From Aeromonas bivalvium (GTDB taxonomy: Bacteria; Pseudomonadota; Gammaproteobacteria; Enterobacterales; Aeromonadaceae), in NCBI RefSeq assembly GCF_000819765.1, contig NZ_CDBT01000045.1, positions 3,470 to 45,428 of the forward strand: DNA of 41,959 nucleotides. Reading direction: 5' to 3'. Positions 7,575 to 15,998 of the stretch are shown here, piece after piece. Position numbers and translations under genes: made by a program. Below the pieces are notes generated by a model. The model was not told the DNA's origin. It saw only the letters and a program-made list of their open reading frames with translations, and made no database searches. Numbering within the stretch: position 1 is the stretch's first letter; every line of letters begins with the position of its first letter.

Positions 7575-8930
7575 TCACTTCTTGTCGGCTTTGCCCTTCT
7601 CTTTGGGGCTATCGACGGGCAGCAGGTACTCAGTCCGATTAGAACGCACCCTGCGGCTCTGGAGCTTGCCCTCGCTCGCTAACACCCTGAGGGCTTTACC
7701 CCAGTTGCTCGCCATGCTCAACTTCTCACCGTGGCGGACGCACAGCTCGCTCGCCGTGAGCCATTCAGATGAGGCCAGCGGACGTGACAGGTGGTGGTGG
7801 TAAATAACCTCATAATATGGGCCCTTGTCTGTGTGAGCATCGTTTTCCGATGCGGCCAGTGCAGCTGTCGCGTCATCCAGAAACCACGTCGCGCCAGACT
7901 CATAGTGTTCCCTTACCTCCAGCCAAAACTGGCGCAGTTGCTCAGGGTCTGTCTGGGACAAACGGCCTGCACTCCAGCTCCAGCCAAGGACCGTATTGAG
8001 GCTCTCAACATCAGCTGCCGCAGCCAACTCGATAACAGCAAATCTGGCGTTACCGGTTGTATCCTTGAGAAAATCCGTCCCGTTGACCGTGGCAATGAAT
8101 GACGTCTGGCGCTTTTTGATTGTCATGCTACGGGCATAGGGCAGGCGGAAACAGTCGCTCTCCCTGGTTAGGAACGCTTTGAGCGAGCCAGACTCATGCT
8201 TCGTCGTACTTTCCAACTCAGCCAGTTCCACAATCCACGCTGACACCGCACGGCGCACGTCATCCGGCTTGTCTGGATTAATGGAGCAATCGAGGGTCGA
8301 ACCTGGCACCACGGCAGCCAAACGACTCACCCAGGCGCTTTTTCGATAGGACTGTGCCCCCGCCAGCACGGGCACCAGTTTTGAATTCCAACGTGGTTGA
8401 TAGAGCGCAGCAACACACCCAACCAGCCATGCATGTAGCACCGCACTCGCATAGGCAGGATTTGCAGCATTGAGGGTAGCAATCACCGCATCGATGCGCG
8501 GTATCCCGTCCCACGGGGCTCCACGTTCGAGCCAGTGACGCACAGGGTGATAACTGTGGCGCTCACAAATCGCGATCAGGTGCTCATCAATTGCGGCATC
8601 CGGCACACCTGCCAGCTGGCAGGCATCAACCAGCGCAGATCGCTGGCCCGCCTCAGAGCCCCCCAGGCGCTCACCATCAGCCCCCGCCAGTTCCGGCTCA
8701 CCCGTCATCAGGTTGTAGCGCGGCAACCATGCCTGAAATCGAATCAGGGCGCACAGATTTGCACTGGTCTTGATAGGGCGGCCAGTAGGGCCCATGTCCG
8801 GCAGAGTCAGCAGTTCACCCTGCATCACTGACCTAACAGCCTGCTGAACCTGCTCTGTGGCAACACCATCGTTCTGACCGTCATATGACGGAATATCATG
8901 CTCAACTGTTGTATTTTTATTGTTTTTCAT
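7575..8930 (-). CDS. VapE-domain (virulence-associated E) P-loop protein
   Basis: A 451-residue protein with the VapE core at about residues 125-325. It shows the usual order of motifs: HPVRHWLERGAPWDGIPRID, then the P-loop region, then AWIVELAELESTTKHESGS, FLTRESDCFRLPYAR, FIATVNGTDFLKDTTGNAR. VapE-like proteins resemble primase-helicase C-terminal domains and are found in phages, satellites and islands, where they are linked to replication. The P-loop reads GAQSYRKS instead of GxxGxGKS: the glycine before Lys is Arg, so ATP binding may be changed. No primase domain precedes it; the N-terminal 120 residues are unassigned. The upstream region carries ACTTACG iteron-like repeats, which fits a replication role. 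Confidence 0.75.
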   Translation of the reverse strand: MKNNKNTTVEHDIPSYDGQNDGVATEQVQQAVRSVMQGELLTLPDMGPTGRPIKTSANLCALIRFQAWLPRYNLMTGEPELAGADGERLGGSEAGQRSALVDACQLAGVPDAAIDEHLIAICERHSYHPVRHWLERGAPWDGIPRIDAVIATLNAANPAYASAVLHAWLVGCVAALYQPRWNSKLVPVLAGAQSYRKSAWVSRLAAVVPGSTLDCSINPDKPDDVRRAVSAWIVELAELESTTKHESGSLKAFLTRESDCFRLPYARSMTIKKRQTSFIATVNGTDFLKDTTGNARFAVIELAAAADVESLNTVLGWSWSAGRLSQTDPEQLRQFWLEVREHYESGATWFLDDATAALAASENDAHTDKGPYYEVIYHHHLSRPLASSEWLTASELCVRHGEKLSMASNWGKALRVLASEGKLQSRRVRSNRTEYLLPVDSPKEKGKADKK

Positions 8931-9098
8931 TTTTTGTTATCCTGGGCGTTATCGCCTGATTGTTGTTATATATGAACCCTTATTATTTTCTACTTGTTAA
9001 TTTCATGAGCCGCTAATACATTAGCCAGCCAATTCAATTAAATCTAAAAGGTTTTTATGAATGGCATTGCGCTATAAATATGGATGACCGTCACCAAT

Positions 9099-9156
9099 AT
9101 ATGTGTCAAGGTTGATCTTCCTCATACTTCGTCAGATGTCACCTTGGCACACATAT
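9099..9156. repeat. Imperfect inverted repeat
   Basis: ATATGTGTCAAGGT (9099-9112) faces ACCTTGGCACACATAT (9141-9156); the arms match except for a 2-base insertion and are separated by 28 bp. They could form a cruciform or a paired operator about 170 bp upstream of the vapE-like start. Confidence 0.6.
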
Positions 9157-9273
9157 GGTTCCGATGTCATTCCATATTTCCCGCTTCATGCCATCCATAA
9201 AAATGGATTCTCCACCCACTCCGTTCGCAAGCTCTCTACGGGGTTCCGGTCTCGTGCCTCGACCCATCCACAT

Positions 9274-9349
9274 ACTTACGCACTTTTGTGCGCGTAAGTA
9301 TGGTTCAAAAAACAGGTACTTACGTGGTCTCCCACCTCGCACTTACGTG
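9274..9349. repeat. ACTTACG repeat cluster (iteron-like)
   Basis: ACTTACG occurs at 9274-9280, 9318-9324 and 9341-9347, and inverted (CGTAAGT) at 9293-9299. The last two direct copies extend to ACTTACGTG and are 23 bp apart, about two helix turns. The first copy and its inverted partner form a near-perfect hairpin (9271-9301). A further degenerate copy (TTACTTAC) is at 9364. Repeats at this spacing upstream of a replication-type gene look like initiator or operator binding sites. Confidence 0.65.
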
Positions 9350-9443
9350 TGCGGCTGTCGGAGTTACTTACTATATTTTTATTGCCACCCCCTTCCAGTT
9401 TTAATCTCGATATACTAAAAAATTAATCAACAACCTACTTAAA

Positions 9444-10409
9444 TTAAGATAAATCATTTTCACTGGATTCATTTTTTCGTCTGAATATCACAGCTGCCAT
9501 CTCTCTGCTCCGCACTGAGGTATTATTGACCTGATTTATTACTGGAGACTCAGGTTTGATATAATGTGTATTATCCGCTGATAGCTGACCGTGAGTCATT
9601 CTAATTCCGCTTAAATCGGCATCAGCAGGGCAGCTAGGCAGTCGCCCGCCTCTAGCCAATTTCCTATTGCCATAACGGTCAACAGAGCCAGTGGCCTGAT
9701 GCCCCATAATATATGCAATACGTAGGCGGTCTATTCCGGCCCCTTTGAGCTCAGAGCCGAGCTGGTGACGCCAGCTATAAAATGTGGGTAGAGCCCTACG
9801 CCTAGGCCATAGTTTTTTACCAGCAGCCCGCAGCCTGTCCTGCATCACACCAATGTCTACTCGTTGCGCCTGCATGACACAATATCTGAGCAGGCTAGAA
9901 TCGATGCCATCCAACAGTAAAGTGCGGTCTGCCCCCCGTTGTCCGCCATGGCTTTTTTTAGCGCCCGTCACAATAAGCCGATTTCCATCCACTCTCAGAC
10001 CTGAAAGCTCTGCGGGTCTAATACCTGCGTTTTTAAAAATGAGGATGGCAGAAACCATACTAATGTCACCACGCTGGTTAAAATATGATTTAAGAACATC
10101 TTCATCTACCTGATTGATCGCCCTCGCTCGGGGCTGTCTGGATTTTTTTGATAAATTACTACCATGTGCAGTCACAGGGTTTTTCGTCCTCCGAATACGC
10201 TCGGCAGCATCAACATAGCCCAGCATATTCTGGTGATATGCCAGAGCACATCGCAGTCTCCGCCAATACCCTGGTCGGTAATCTGGTGCACAGGCTAGCA
10301 ACTCATTAGAAATGTTTTTTGCCGTGAGTGGTATCGCCCTATTTTCAAGGCGTTGGTAAAAAAATTCAGCCAGCTTCGTATACTCAAACTCAGTCTTTTT
10401 GGTAGTCAT
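9444..10409 (-). CDS. Tyrosine recombinase 3 of the trio (short, divergent)
   Basis: A 321-residue protein with the C-terminal catalytic fold of tyrosine recombinases: first Arg in AGIRPAEL (about residue 130), box II as YSWRHQLG (about 215), then YIMGHQATGSVDRYGN with the likely nucleophile Tyr near 245. The histidine normally opening box II (HxxR) is replaced, but R-H, G-H and Y are present. A tail of about 70 residues follows the Tyr. AGGAG lies just before the ATG. It is the last of three recombinase genes on this strand, 198 bp after recombinase 2. In trio systems the third protein is a required partner rather than the main integrase; that role here is inference. Confidence 0.75.
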   Translation of the reverse strand: MTTKKTEFEYTKLAEFFYQRLENRAIPLTAKNISNELLACAPDYRPGYWRRLRCALAYHQNMLGYVDAAERIRRTKNPVTAHGSNLSKKSRQPRARAINQVDEDVLKSYFNQRGDISMVSAILIFKNAGIRPAELSGLRVDGNRLIVTGAKKSHGGQRGADRTLLLDGIDSSLLRYCVMQAQRVDIGVMQDRLRAAGKKLWPRRRALPTFYSWRHQLGSELKGAGIDRLRIAYIMGHQATGSVDRYGNRKLARGGRLPSCPADADLSGIRMTHGQLSADNTHYIKPESPVINQVNNTSVRSREMAAVIFRRKNESSENDLS

Positions 10410-10607
10410 ATATCTCCTAGGGCTCTTTTCGGCCCCTATTTAAAATCTATTATCTTAACGCAACAGTTATGAGCACCAGCCATATAGGATAACAACTCAC
10501 GTAACGTTTATCGTAAAATGATAGTGAACGGTATCACTACAATAATTGAATTATTGCATACAGTATTATATCGTGAATTTGTTGTTAGTTAAATAAAACC
10601 ACTTGAC

Positions 10608-11822
10608 CTATAAGAATATATTGTTTTTGTCTACTCCCCATCGCTGGCTCAATTTATTTATGGCTGCCATCCGCCTATCATCCATATGTAATGTAGATGA
10701 GCTATTAACGGAAATATCGTGTATTCTCGAATCACTATCGTCTATAGACGCAGTGTCTGAACCATAACACTGATGAGACTCGTCGGATTTAGCTATTGTA
10801 GCTGGCTCCAGTTTCGTAAAACCATTAAAACAGCGGTCCAGCACAACATCCTCAACAGCATTATAATCAGGTGCATCCTCTACAATCCATTTCCCGTAGT
10901 GCCTATATATCATGGCAGTACTGGTGAGCCCCATTTTACGGGCAATCCGCTCTACAGAGACGCCCGCAGTGAGCATCTGACTCGCATAGGTGTGGCGGAA
11001 TTGGCTAGGCCCTCGATAGCGTACAGCTACTCGTTCACAATAGGGCCTAAAAAATGCCTCCCGAAAATCGTCAACAGAGACATAGGGCCGATCTTCTTCC
11101 TGCGAATACGCCAATAAGGTTCTATACATCTGTAAAGATTTTTTATTGTCCGCTTGTAATACAGTAATTAACTGAGGTTGTCTTTGATGGGCATACTCAA
11201 CCAGTGTTTTGGCTGCGCTCAGAGTCCAGCCACACAGTTCAATGACCCGTTTTGACTCCCTGGTTTTTGGGATTTTAAATGCCCTATCTACCAGCGCTAG
11301 GTCGATAAACAGCTGCTGCTTATTCAGATCAATCGACTCGACAGTAAGAGCCATGAGCTCGCTAATCCTCAGCCCAGTACCGATTCCCAGGGTGATCAAT
11401 GCCACCTCAATCGGATAATGCTCCTCGCAACTCCTCAGAGCCTGGATCTCATGCTGTAAAAATGGATCTGGATCGTTGGACGATGTTTTACACGTTTTTA
11501 TATTTTGTATCGGACTCATGGCAATCAGCCTATCATCCACGGCCCGAGTGAATATCTGCCGCAGGATTGAGAGATAGTGATTTACGGTTTTGTTACTATA
11601 TTCCTGATGCAACCTAGCCAAAAAGAGGCCCATGTCGGTTGCGGTCACATCAGAGATAACCTGCCTACCAATCCATCTATTCAGCTGTTCAGATTTGCGA
11701 CGAAAAGCCTTAAATGTAGCTGGCGCATATGCCGGTTCCATAATAAGAACATTATTTTTGAGTGCCACCTCAATCGTCATTGCCATCCTGCTTTTTCTAT
11801 ATGCCATTAACTCCATCCTCAT
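10608..11822 (-). CDS. Tyrosine recombinase 2 of the trio
   Basis: About 404 residues. The N-terminal core-binding domain (about 25-110; FLARLHQEYSNKTVNHYLSI) is followed by the catalytic domain, with Arg in GIGTGLRISELMAL (about 151), box II SQFRHTYASQML (about 275) and MGLTSTAMIYRHYGKW with the nucleophile Tyr near 307. Two conserved histidines are substituted: the HxxR histidine is Ser, and LGH reads MGL. The C-terminal 90 residues beyond the catalytic Tyr are unlike XerC/D and Ser/Asp-rich. The start is uncertain: the frame is open to a GTG at 11867; the ATG at 11822 or 11807 is more likely. It lies 198-202 bp from each neighbouring recombinase. Confidence 0.75.
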   Translation of the reverse strand: MRMELMAYRKSRMAMTIEVALKNNVLIMEPAYAPATFKAFRRKSEQLNRWIGRQVISDVTATDMGLFLARLHQEYSNKTVNHYLSILRQIFTRAVDDRLIAMSPIQNIKTCKTSSNDPDPFLQHEIQALRSCEEHYPIEVALITLGIGTGLRISELMALTVESIDLNKQQLFIDLALVDRAFKIPKTRESKRVIELCGWTLSAAKTLVEYAHQRQPQLITVLQADNKKSLQMYRTLLAYSQEEDRPYVSVDDFREAFFRPYCERVAVRYRGPSQFRHTYASQMLTAGVSVERIARKMGLTSTAMIYRHYGKWIVEDAPDYNAVEDVVLDRCFNGFTKLEPATIAKSDESHQCYGSDTASIDDSDSRIHDISVNSSSTLHMDDRRMAAINKLSQRWGVDKNNIFL

Positions 11823-12024
11823 GTCATTTGCGGTGAGACTAACCGCATCAAAACGACATGTCAACACGCCAATTCACATTTTTTCAGGCTTGTCAATATC
11901 CATTTTTACTAATATTTCTGTAGAATTTAAGACAGGTTATTAGATATTCCTAATGTGCGTCATTCATCACCAGAAAAAACAATATAAATAGTCCAGATGA
12001 AATTATTTATATTTTTTAATAATC

Positions 12025-13413
12025 TTATTCTGGACGGTGAGGGAGAACAAATTTAAGCGCATCAGAAAAATCTAATTGTTCCACTACAGCCTGCAAACGC
12101 TGCACTGTGGATTTTTTTCCATAATGGCGATAGGTAAAACCAATTTTGCTATGTCCTGCCAGGTCTGCGACCGCATGTTCGGGTGTATCACGCTGTTGCA
12201 GCTCATCAATAACGGTGTGACGGAACCCATAGGCGGTAGGGCGTTGCCCCGCCACAAATCCCAGTTTCCCCAGGTAGCGGGAGAAGCGGCACTCGAAATT
12301 TTTGGTCCATTCGCCAAACTCCCCTGTAGCCGTACAACTGAATAGCTGCACATGGCCCTGCCTACGTCGTAATTCGACATAATGCAGGAATCCCAGCGCA
12401 ATCAACCTGCTGTGGATGGGTACGAGTCGCCTGCTGTTGCCGTTTTTGATCGACTGCTCCTCTCCCTCGTCGGTAATGTTGAGGCAAGCGATATTATCCT
12501 GGGTCATCACATCACTGACACGTAGCTGACAGATCTCCGCAGGCCGTGCGCCAGTGTGTAGTAGTACCAGGGGTATCCAATAGTCATCGACGTTGCTGTA
12601 AGCGTGCTGGGTGAAGTTTACCGAGCTGAACAATGCCCTGAGCTGGGTGGGCTCCCAGCGCTGTCGTGGGGTAGGCTGCGCACATTTTATTTTGACCTGA
12701 TCAAATGGATTTTTGGCCGTATATTCCATCTGCACAGCAAAATTCAGCATCTGGGTACAGGCCGCCTTGTATTCACGCACAGTCTTCAGTCCCTTACTGG
12801 TCGCCAGCTCCTGAACAAACTGATCTACATGCCTGAATTTCAAAGCCTGTACGAAGAAGCCACCACCCACAGCGTTGATAAGTGCTGTTGTACGAGTCTG
12901 GAGCTGCTGGAGCGAACGTGATGAGATTTTTTCATTCGATTTGCGCTCCAGAAACTCAGCCTGCAACTGGCCCATTGCCTTGGGCACTGTAACCGGATCA
13001 AGGTGCTGCATCGGCTCAAGAGACGGCTGTAACTGCGATGCCCTCATTGGAGAGTCGCAGCAGGATGCTGCTGACACGTCATCGGGCTGACTATAAGGAA
13101 GTGGGGACGACTGAATAAGCCCGTTAGCAGAGGAAAGCAGTTGTTGGCGTAATCGAGCCAGATCCGGCGCGATAAGGTCTCGAAAACGGGTCGTCGGCTG
13201 ATGGCTGTCAGTCCTCAAGAGAGCGGGTAATCTGCCCATCATTATCTTGATGCCATGTGCTGCAACCAGATTGCGTAGCGTGGCTTCACTGCGATCCTTG
13301 GTAAGCAGGGAGACTCTGATCTCTAGGGGGCAGCCTAACAGGCGGAGGGATTGGGGAAACGGAATGCGGGTGTAGTAGTTTCCGTTTCGGTTTTTCAGCA
13401 GGTAGCTCGGCAT
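12025..13413 (-). CDS. Tyrosine recombinase 1, tRNA-proximal integrase
   Basis: A 462-residue site-specific integrase. The N-terminus (SYLLKNRNGNYYTRIPFP, about 3-20) is the arm-type DNA-binding start common in island integrases. A linker rich in Ser/Pro is followed by the core-binding domain (about 150-250). The catalytic domain has Arg in HTGARPAEICQL (about 288), YGFRHTVIDEL (about 398) and LAGHSKIGFTYRHYGK with the nucleophile Tyr near 431. The first box II histidine is Tyr, a known tolerated change. The ATG is preceded by GAGGTG at a fitting distance. It sits about 90 bp from the intact tRNA-Ser, the usual position of the gene that carries out integration there, and is the most complete of the three catalytic sites. 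Confidence 0.85.
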   Translation of the reverse strand: MPSYLLKNRNGNYYTRIPFPQSLRLLGCPLEIRVSLLTKDRSEATLRNLVAAHGIKIMMGRLPALLRTDSHQPTTRFRDLIAPDLARLRQQLLSSANGLIQSSPLPYSQPDDVSAASCCDSPMRASQLQPSLEPMQHLDPVTVPKAMGQLQAEFLERKSNEKISSRSLQQLQTRTTALINAVGGGFFVQALKFRHVDQFVQELATSKGLKTVREYKAACTQMLNFAVQMEYTAKNPFDQVKIKCAQPTPRQRWEPTQLRALFSSVNFTQHAYSNVDDYWIPLVLLHTGARPAEICQLRVSDVMTQDNIACLNITDEGEEQSIKNGNSRRLVPIHSRLIALGFLHYVELRRRQGHVQLFSCTATGEFGEWTKNFECRFSRYLGKLGFVAGQRPTAYGFRHTVIDELQQRDTPEHAVADLAGHSKIGFTYRHYGKKSTVQRLQAVVEQLDFSDALKFVLPHRPE

Positions 13414-13462
13414 GATCGTGACACCTCATAGTGACACTGGCCTTTTCGCTCCTCCAGAAACG

Positions 13463-13489
13463 AAAAAACCCCATGAAATTCATGGGGTT
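13463..13489 (-). terminator. Island-supplied terminator for tRNA-Ser
   Basis: On the minus strand the stem AACCCCATGAA / TTCATGGGGTT is followed by a T6 run, 16 nt beyond the CCA end of tRNA-Ser. It lies inside the island, so the element carries its own terminator to close the tRNA gene it interrupts. The hairpin sits between the tRNA and the recombinase 1 gene and would also insulate the recombinase from tRNA transcription. Confidence 0.8.
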
Positions 13490-13501
13490 GATTCACACTC
13501 A

Positions 13502-13534
13502 ATTTGGCGGTGAGGGAGGGATTCGAACCCTCGA
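13502..13534 (-). repeat. Right att site within tRNA-Ser
   Basis: A perfect 33-bp direct copy of 5177-5209, overlapping the 3' part of the intact tRNA-Ser(GGA). The tRNA-proximal copy restores the full gene after insertion, as is usual for tRNA-targeting integrases. Confidence 0.92.
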
Positions 13535-13592
13535 TACGTTGCCGTATACACACTTTCCAGGCGTGCTCCTTCAGCCACTCGGACACCTCACC
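13505..13592 (-). tRNA. tRNA-Ser(GGA)
   Basis: An 88-nt class II tRNA on the minus strand. The acceptor stem GGTGAGG pairs with CCTCACC, the D arm reads CCGAGTGGCTGAAGG, and the anticodon loop CTGGAAA gives anticodon GGA. The long variable arm (TGTGTATACGGCAACGTATC region) is typical of tRNA-Ser, and the T arm holds GGTTCGAATCC. The CCA end is encoded. It is the integration target of the island. Its promoter lies about 150 bp upstream, and the original terminator is now 8.3 kb away beyond the left att repeat. Confidence 0.95.
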
Positions 13593-13660
13593 AAATTTTT
13601 ACTTCTTGAAGTGGCTTTCGGAGCACGCTGCGCGCGCATCTTGCCGACTTCGTCGGTGGG

Positions 13661-13686
13661 CAGCCATTCGGACGCCTCACCAAATT
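13661..13686 (-). pseudogene. Fragment of a second tRNA-Ser 5' end
   Basis: Twenty-six bases matching the 5' part of the intact tRNA-Ser and its flank at 24 of 26 positions (minus strand GGTGAGGCGTCCGAATGGCTG), after which similarity stops. It lies 69-94 nt upstream of the tRNA start, between the tRNA and its promoter, so it would be transcribed in the tRNA leader. It looks like the remnant of a tandem tRNA-Ser copy or an earlier insertion. Confidence 0.65.
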
Positions 13687-13752
13687 GTGGTCTGTCATTT
13701 AACGTGTTCAGCCAACACGGGTTCGCTGCGCTGTTGCGCTGGAACGGGGCGT

Positions 13753-13781
13753 AATGTAAGGGATGACGCTGGGCCGGTCAA
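13753..13781 (-). promoter_or_regulatory. Sigma-70 promoter of tRNA-Ser
   Basis: On the minus strand: -35 TTGACC (13776-13781), 17-bp spacer, -10 TACATT (13753-13758), followed by a GC-rich discriminator (ACGCCCCG) typical of stringently controlled stable-RNA promoters. Confidence 0.7.
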
Positions 13782-13874
13782 CGCAATTTATTGCTTTTCT
13801 TGCCGTTTGCTCAAGTTATGCGCCAATTGCCGAAAATCTTGGCAACTTCCCTCTTTACGCCCCCTCTTTCCCGT

Positions 13875-15599
13875 TTATCCGGGGGCGTGCTCTCCCGCCA
13901 ATGCCTCCTCCAGTGAGCCGTAAAACTCCAGCTTGCCCGCCACCGGCGCCACGTTGGCACGGGCCAGGGTCTTGAGGGGCTGAAATTGCAGTTCGGCAAT
14001 ACGTAAACACACTCCGGCCTTGGCCATCTGCTGCTCGAAGTGGAGGAAGGCAGAGAGCCCCCCCGCATCCAGGATGGAGACGGCGTCCAGCTGCAACACC
14101 AGCAGACGGTGGCCCTGCACCTGCTCGGCCAGCTCGCCAAAGACCCGTTCGGCGGCGGCGAAGAAGAGGGGACCATTGACGCGATAGAGCAGGCCCTGCT
14201 CGGGCACCTGATGCTGATGGCGCTTGTGCTGCCCCAGGTTCTGCAGCCGGGTCATCCTGGCTATCTCGCGCATGAACAGCAGGGAGGCCAGGATCACCCC
14301 GAAGGTGATGGCAATCACCATGTCGAAGATGACGGTCAGCGACAGGCAGACCAGCAGCACCAGCACATCGGAGCCGGGGGCGCGGCGGATAAGCTCGATC
14401 ACCTTGTGCGCCTCGCTCATGTTCCAGGCCACCAGCAGCAACAGGGCCGCCATGGCGGAGAGGGGCAGCCAGGAGAGCCAGGGGGCCAGCACCATCACGG
14501 CGGCCAGCACCACCAGGGCATGGATGATGGCAGAGACAGGGGAGCTGGCCCCGGCCCGCACGTTGGCGGCAGAGCGGGCGATGGCGGCGGTGGCCGTGAT
14601 GCCGCCGAAGAAGGGGGCCACTATGTTGCCCAGCCCCTGCCCCACCAGCTCGGCGTTGGAGCTGTGCTTGCGGCCCGTCATGCCGTCGAGCACCACGGCG
14701 CAGAGCAGGGATTCGATGGCGCCCAGCATCGCCATGGAGAAGGCCGCGGGCAGCAGTCGCTCTATGGTGGCCAGATCCCAGTTCACCGGCTGACCATCGG
14801 GACCCGGCAGGGACCAGGGCAGCAGCAGGCTGGGGGCGATGGGAGGAATGCCCGCCCCCTGGCTGCCGTCCGGCAACAGATAGTGGAACTGGCTGCCGAT
14901 GGTGGCCACCTCGACTCCGGCCCCGTGCAGGGCGATGCCAAGCCCGGCCCCCACCAGCACGGCGGGCAGATGGCCCGGTACCGGCAGCTTGAGCCTGGGC
15001 CAGAGCAGCAAGACCGCCAGGGTGGCCACCCCAACGAGCGTGTCTCCCCACTGCCAGCTCGGCAGGGCATGGGCCAGGGCTTCTACCTTGCCCAGATAGG
15101 TCTCGGGCATCTCGGGCACCCGCAGGCCGAAGAAATCCTTGATCTGCAAGGTGGCGATCACGATGGCGATGCCGCCGGTAAAGCCCAGGGTCACCGAAGG
15201 GGGTATGTACTCGATGAGGCGCCCGAGCCGCGCCATGCCCATGGCCACCAGGAAGCAACCCGAGATGAGGGTCGCCACCAGCAGCCCCCCCACCCCGAAC
15301 TGCTGGGCAACCGGATAGAGGATCACAACGAAGGCGGCGGTGGGGCCTGAGACGGAGTAGCGGGAGCCACCGGTCACGGCGATGACGACGCCGGCGATGA
15401 TGGCGGTGTAGAGGCCGTGCTGGGGCGGCACGCCACTGGCGATGGCCAGGGCCATGGCCAGCGGGATGGCGATGATGCCGACCGTGATCCCCGCCACGAG
15501 ATCGCGACCCAGTCGGGTCAGGGTATAGGGTTCATCCAGGCAGGATTGGCGCAAGGCCACGGCGAGCCTCACGGGAAGTGGTGCTTGTTGAGTGTGCAT
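13875..15599 (-). CDS. dauA: SulP-family transporter, DauA (YchM)-like
   Basis: A 574-residue inner-membrane carrier with the SulP membrane domain (residues about 20-430; [75 protein letters not shown]) and a C-terminal STAS domain (about 460-560; [14 protein letters not shown]). Segments such as [19 protein letters not shown] match E. coli DauA, an aerobic succinate/C4-dicarboxylate transporter. The start MHTQQAP (15599) gives a leader length like the E. coli protein; an in-frame ATG four codons upstream (15611) is possible, and neither has a strong ribosome binding site. The frame stays open for another 1.9 kb upstream, but that part is only the complement of the antiporter gene. It is divergent from the NhaC-family gene. 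Confidence 0.88.
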   Translation of the reverse strand: MHTQQAPLPVRLAVALRQSCLDEPYTLTRLGRDLVAGITVGIIAIPLAMALAIASGVPPQHGLYTAIIAGVVIAVTGGSRYSVSGPTAAFVVILYPVAQQFGVGGLLVATLISGCFLVAMGMARLGRLIEYIPPSVTLGFTGGIAIVIATLQIKDFFGLRVPEMPETYLGKVEALAHALPSWQWGDTLVGVATLAVLLLWPRLKLPVPGHLPAVLVGAGLGIALHGAGVEVATIGSQFHYLLPDGSQGAGIPPIAPSLLLPWSLPGPDGQPVNWDLATIERLLPAAFSMAMLGAIESLLCAVVLDGMTGRKHSSNAELVGQGLGNIVAPFFGGITATAAIARSAANVRAGASSPVSAIIHALVVLAAVMVLAPWLSWLPLSAMAALLLLVAWNMSEAHKVIELIRRAPGSDVLVLLVCLSLTVIFDMVIAITFGVILASLLFMREIARMTRLQNLGQHKRHQHQVPEQGLLYRVNGPLFFAAAERVFGELAEQVQGHRLLVLQLDAVSILDAGGLSAFLHFEQQMAKAGVCLRIAELQFQPLKTLARANVAPVAGKLEFYGSLEEALAGEHAPG

Positions 15600-15611
15600 G
15601 GGTATCGTCAT

Positions 15612-15998
15612 ACCAGAACAGAGAGACAAAGGCCGACGGGGTCGGCGCCCGATCATCATCAAGGGCCGGCAACTGTGTCGACGCGGCGATGGTATCCTGT
15701 GCAACCTTAACCGATAGCCGACGCGATTTCGATGGGCGGGATCAATGAAACGGCGTCTCTGTCGCGAATTTGCGCCGTTCGCCGCCATTATGACGACTTT
15801 TGCCGATTTCTCCGGATTTTTGGGTTGACTCGGTCCGGGATGAGCCTTAGTTTCTGCGCCGATGTTTTGGCCGGAGCCGGTGACGGTGCAGGGACCCCCC
15901 CTCGTCATCCCGATAAGAAGCAGTGTTGCCGCCCGACATCCCTTGCCGGGCACCCTCTTTTCCATGCCGGCCAAGGCCGGTCCAGATACAAGGACCCT
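15612..15998. other. Divergent intergenic region with promoter for the NhaC-type gene
   Basis: About 390 bp between two divergent transporter genes. It holds a candidate promoter for the rightward gene (15825-15853) followed by a GC-rich leader of about 140 nt; no riboswitch or small RNA is recognised. The open frame that crosses it (from 15732) has no ribosome binding site and no conserved sequence before 15999. Confidence 0.5.
15825..15853 (+). promoter_or_regulatory. Candidate sigma-70 promoter
   Basis: TTGACT (15825-15830), 17-bp spacer, TAGTTT (15848-15853). It points toward the NhaC-family gene. The -10 is weak, so the call is tentative. Confidence 0.45.

Larger units (their letters stand above)
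8931..9443. other. Non-coding region with iteron-like repeats between vapE-like gene and recombinase 3
   Basis: About 510 bp without a convincing gene; it is the upstream region of the vapE-like gene. It contains a broken inverted repeat (9099-9112 with 9141-9156) and a cluster of ACTTACG words (9274-9349), described separately. Short frames here have no ribosome binding sites and are set by the repeats. Confidence 0.5.
5177..13534. mobile_element. tRNA-Ser-integrated genomic island with three tyrosine recombinases (about 8.3 kb)
   Basis: The element is bounded by 33-bp perfect direct repeats matching the 3' end of tRNA-Ser(GGA). The intact tRNA lies at the right end and a tyrosine recombinase gene begins about 90 bp inside that end. 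Base composition is clearly lower in GC than on either side. All convincing genes are on the minus strand: recombinase 1, recombinase 2, recombinase 3, a VapE-like gene, an 85-aa protein and a 209-aa membrane-anchored protein. No capsid, conjugation or resistance genes are visible, so it is a small satellite-like or minimal integrative element. The three recombinases in series recall trio arrangements (Tn554, RIT elements, three-integrase islands). Confidence 0.9.
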
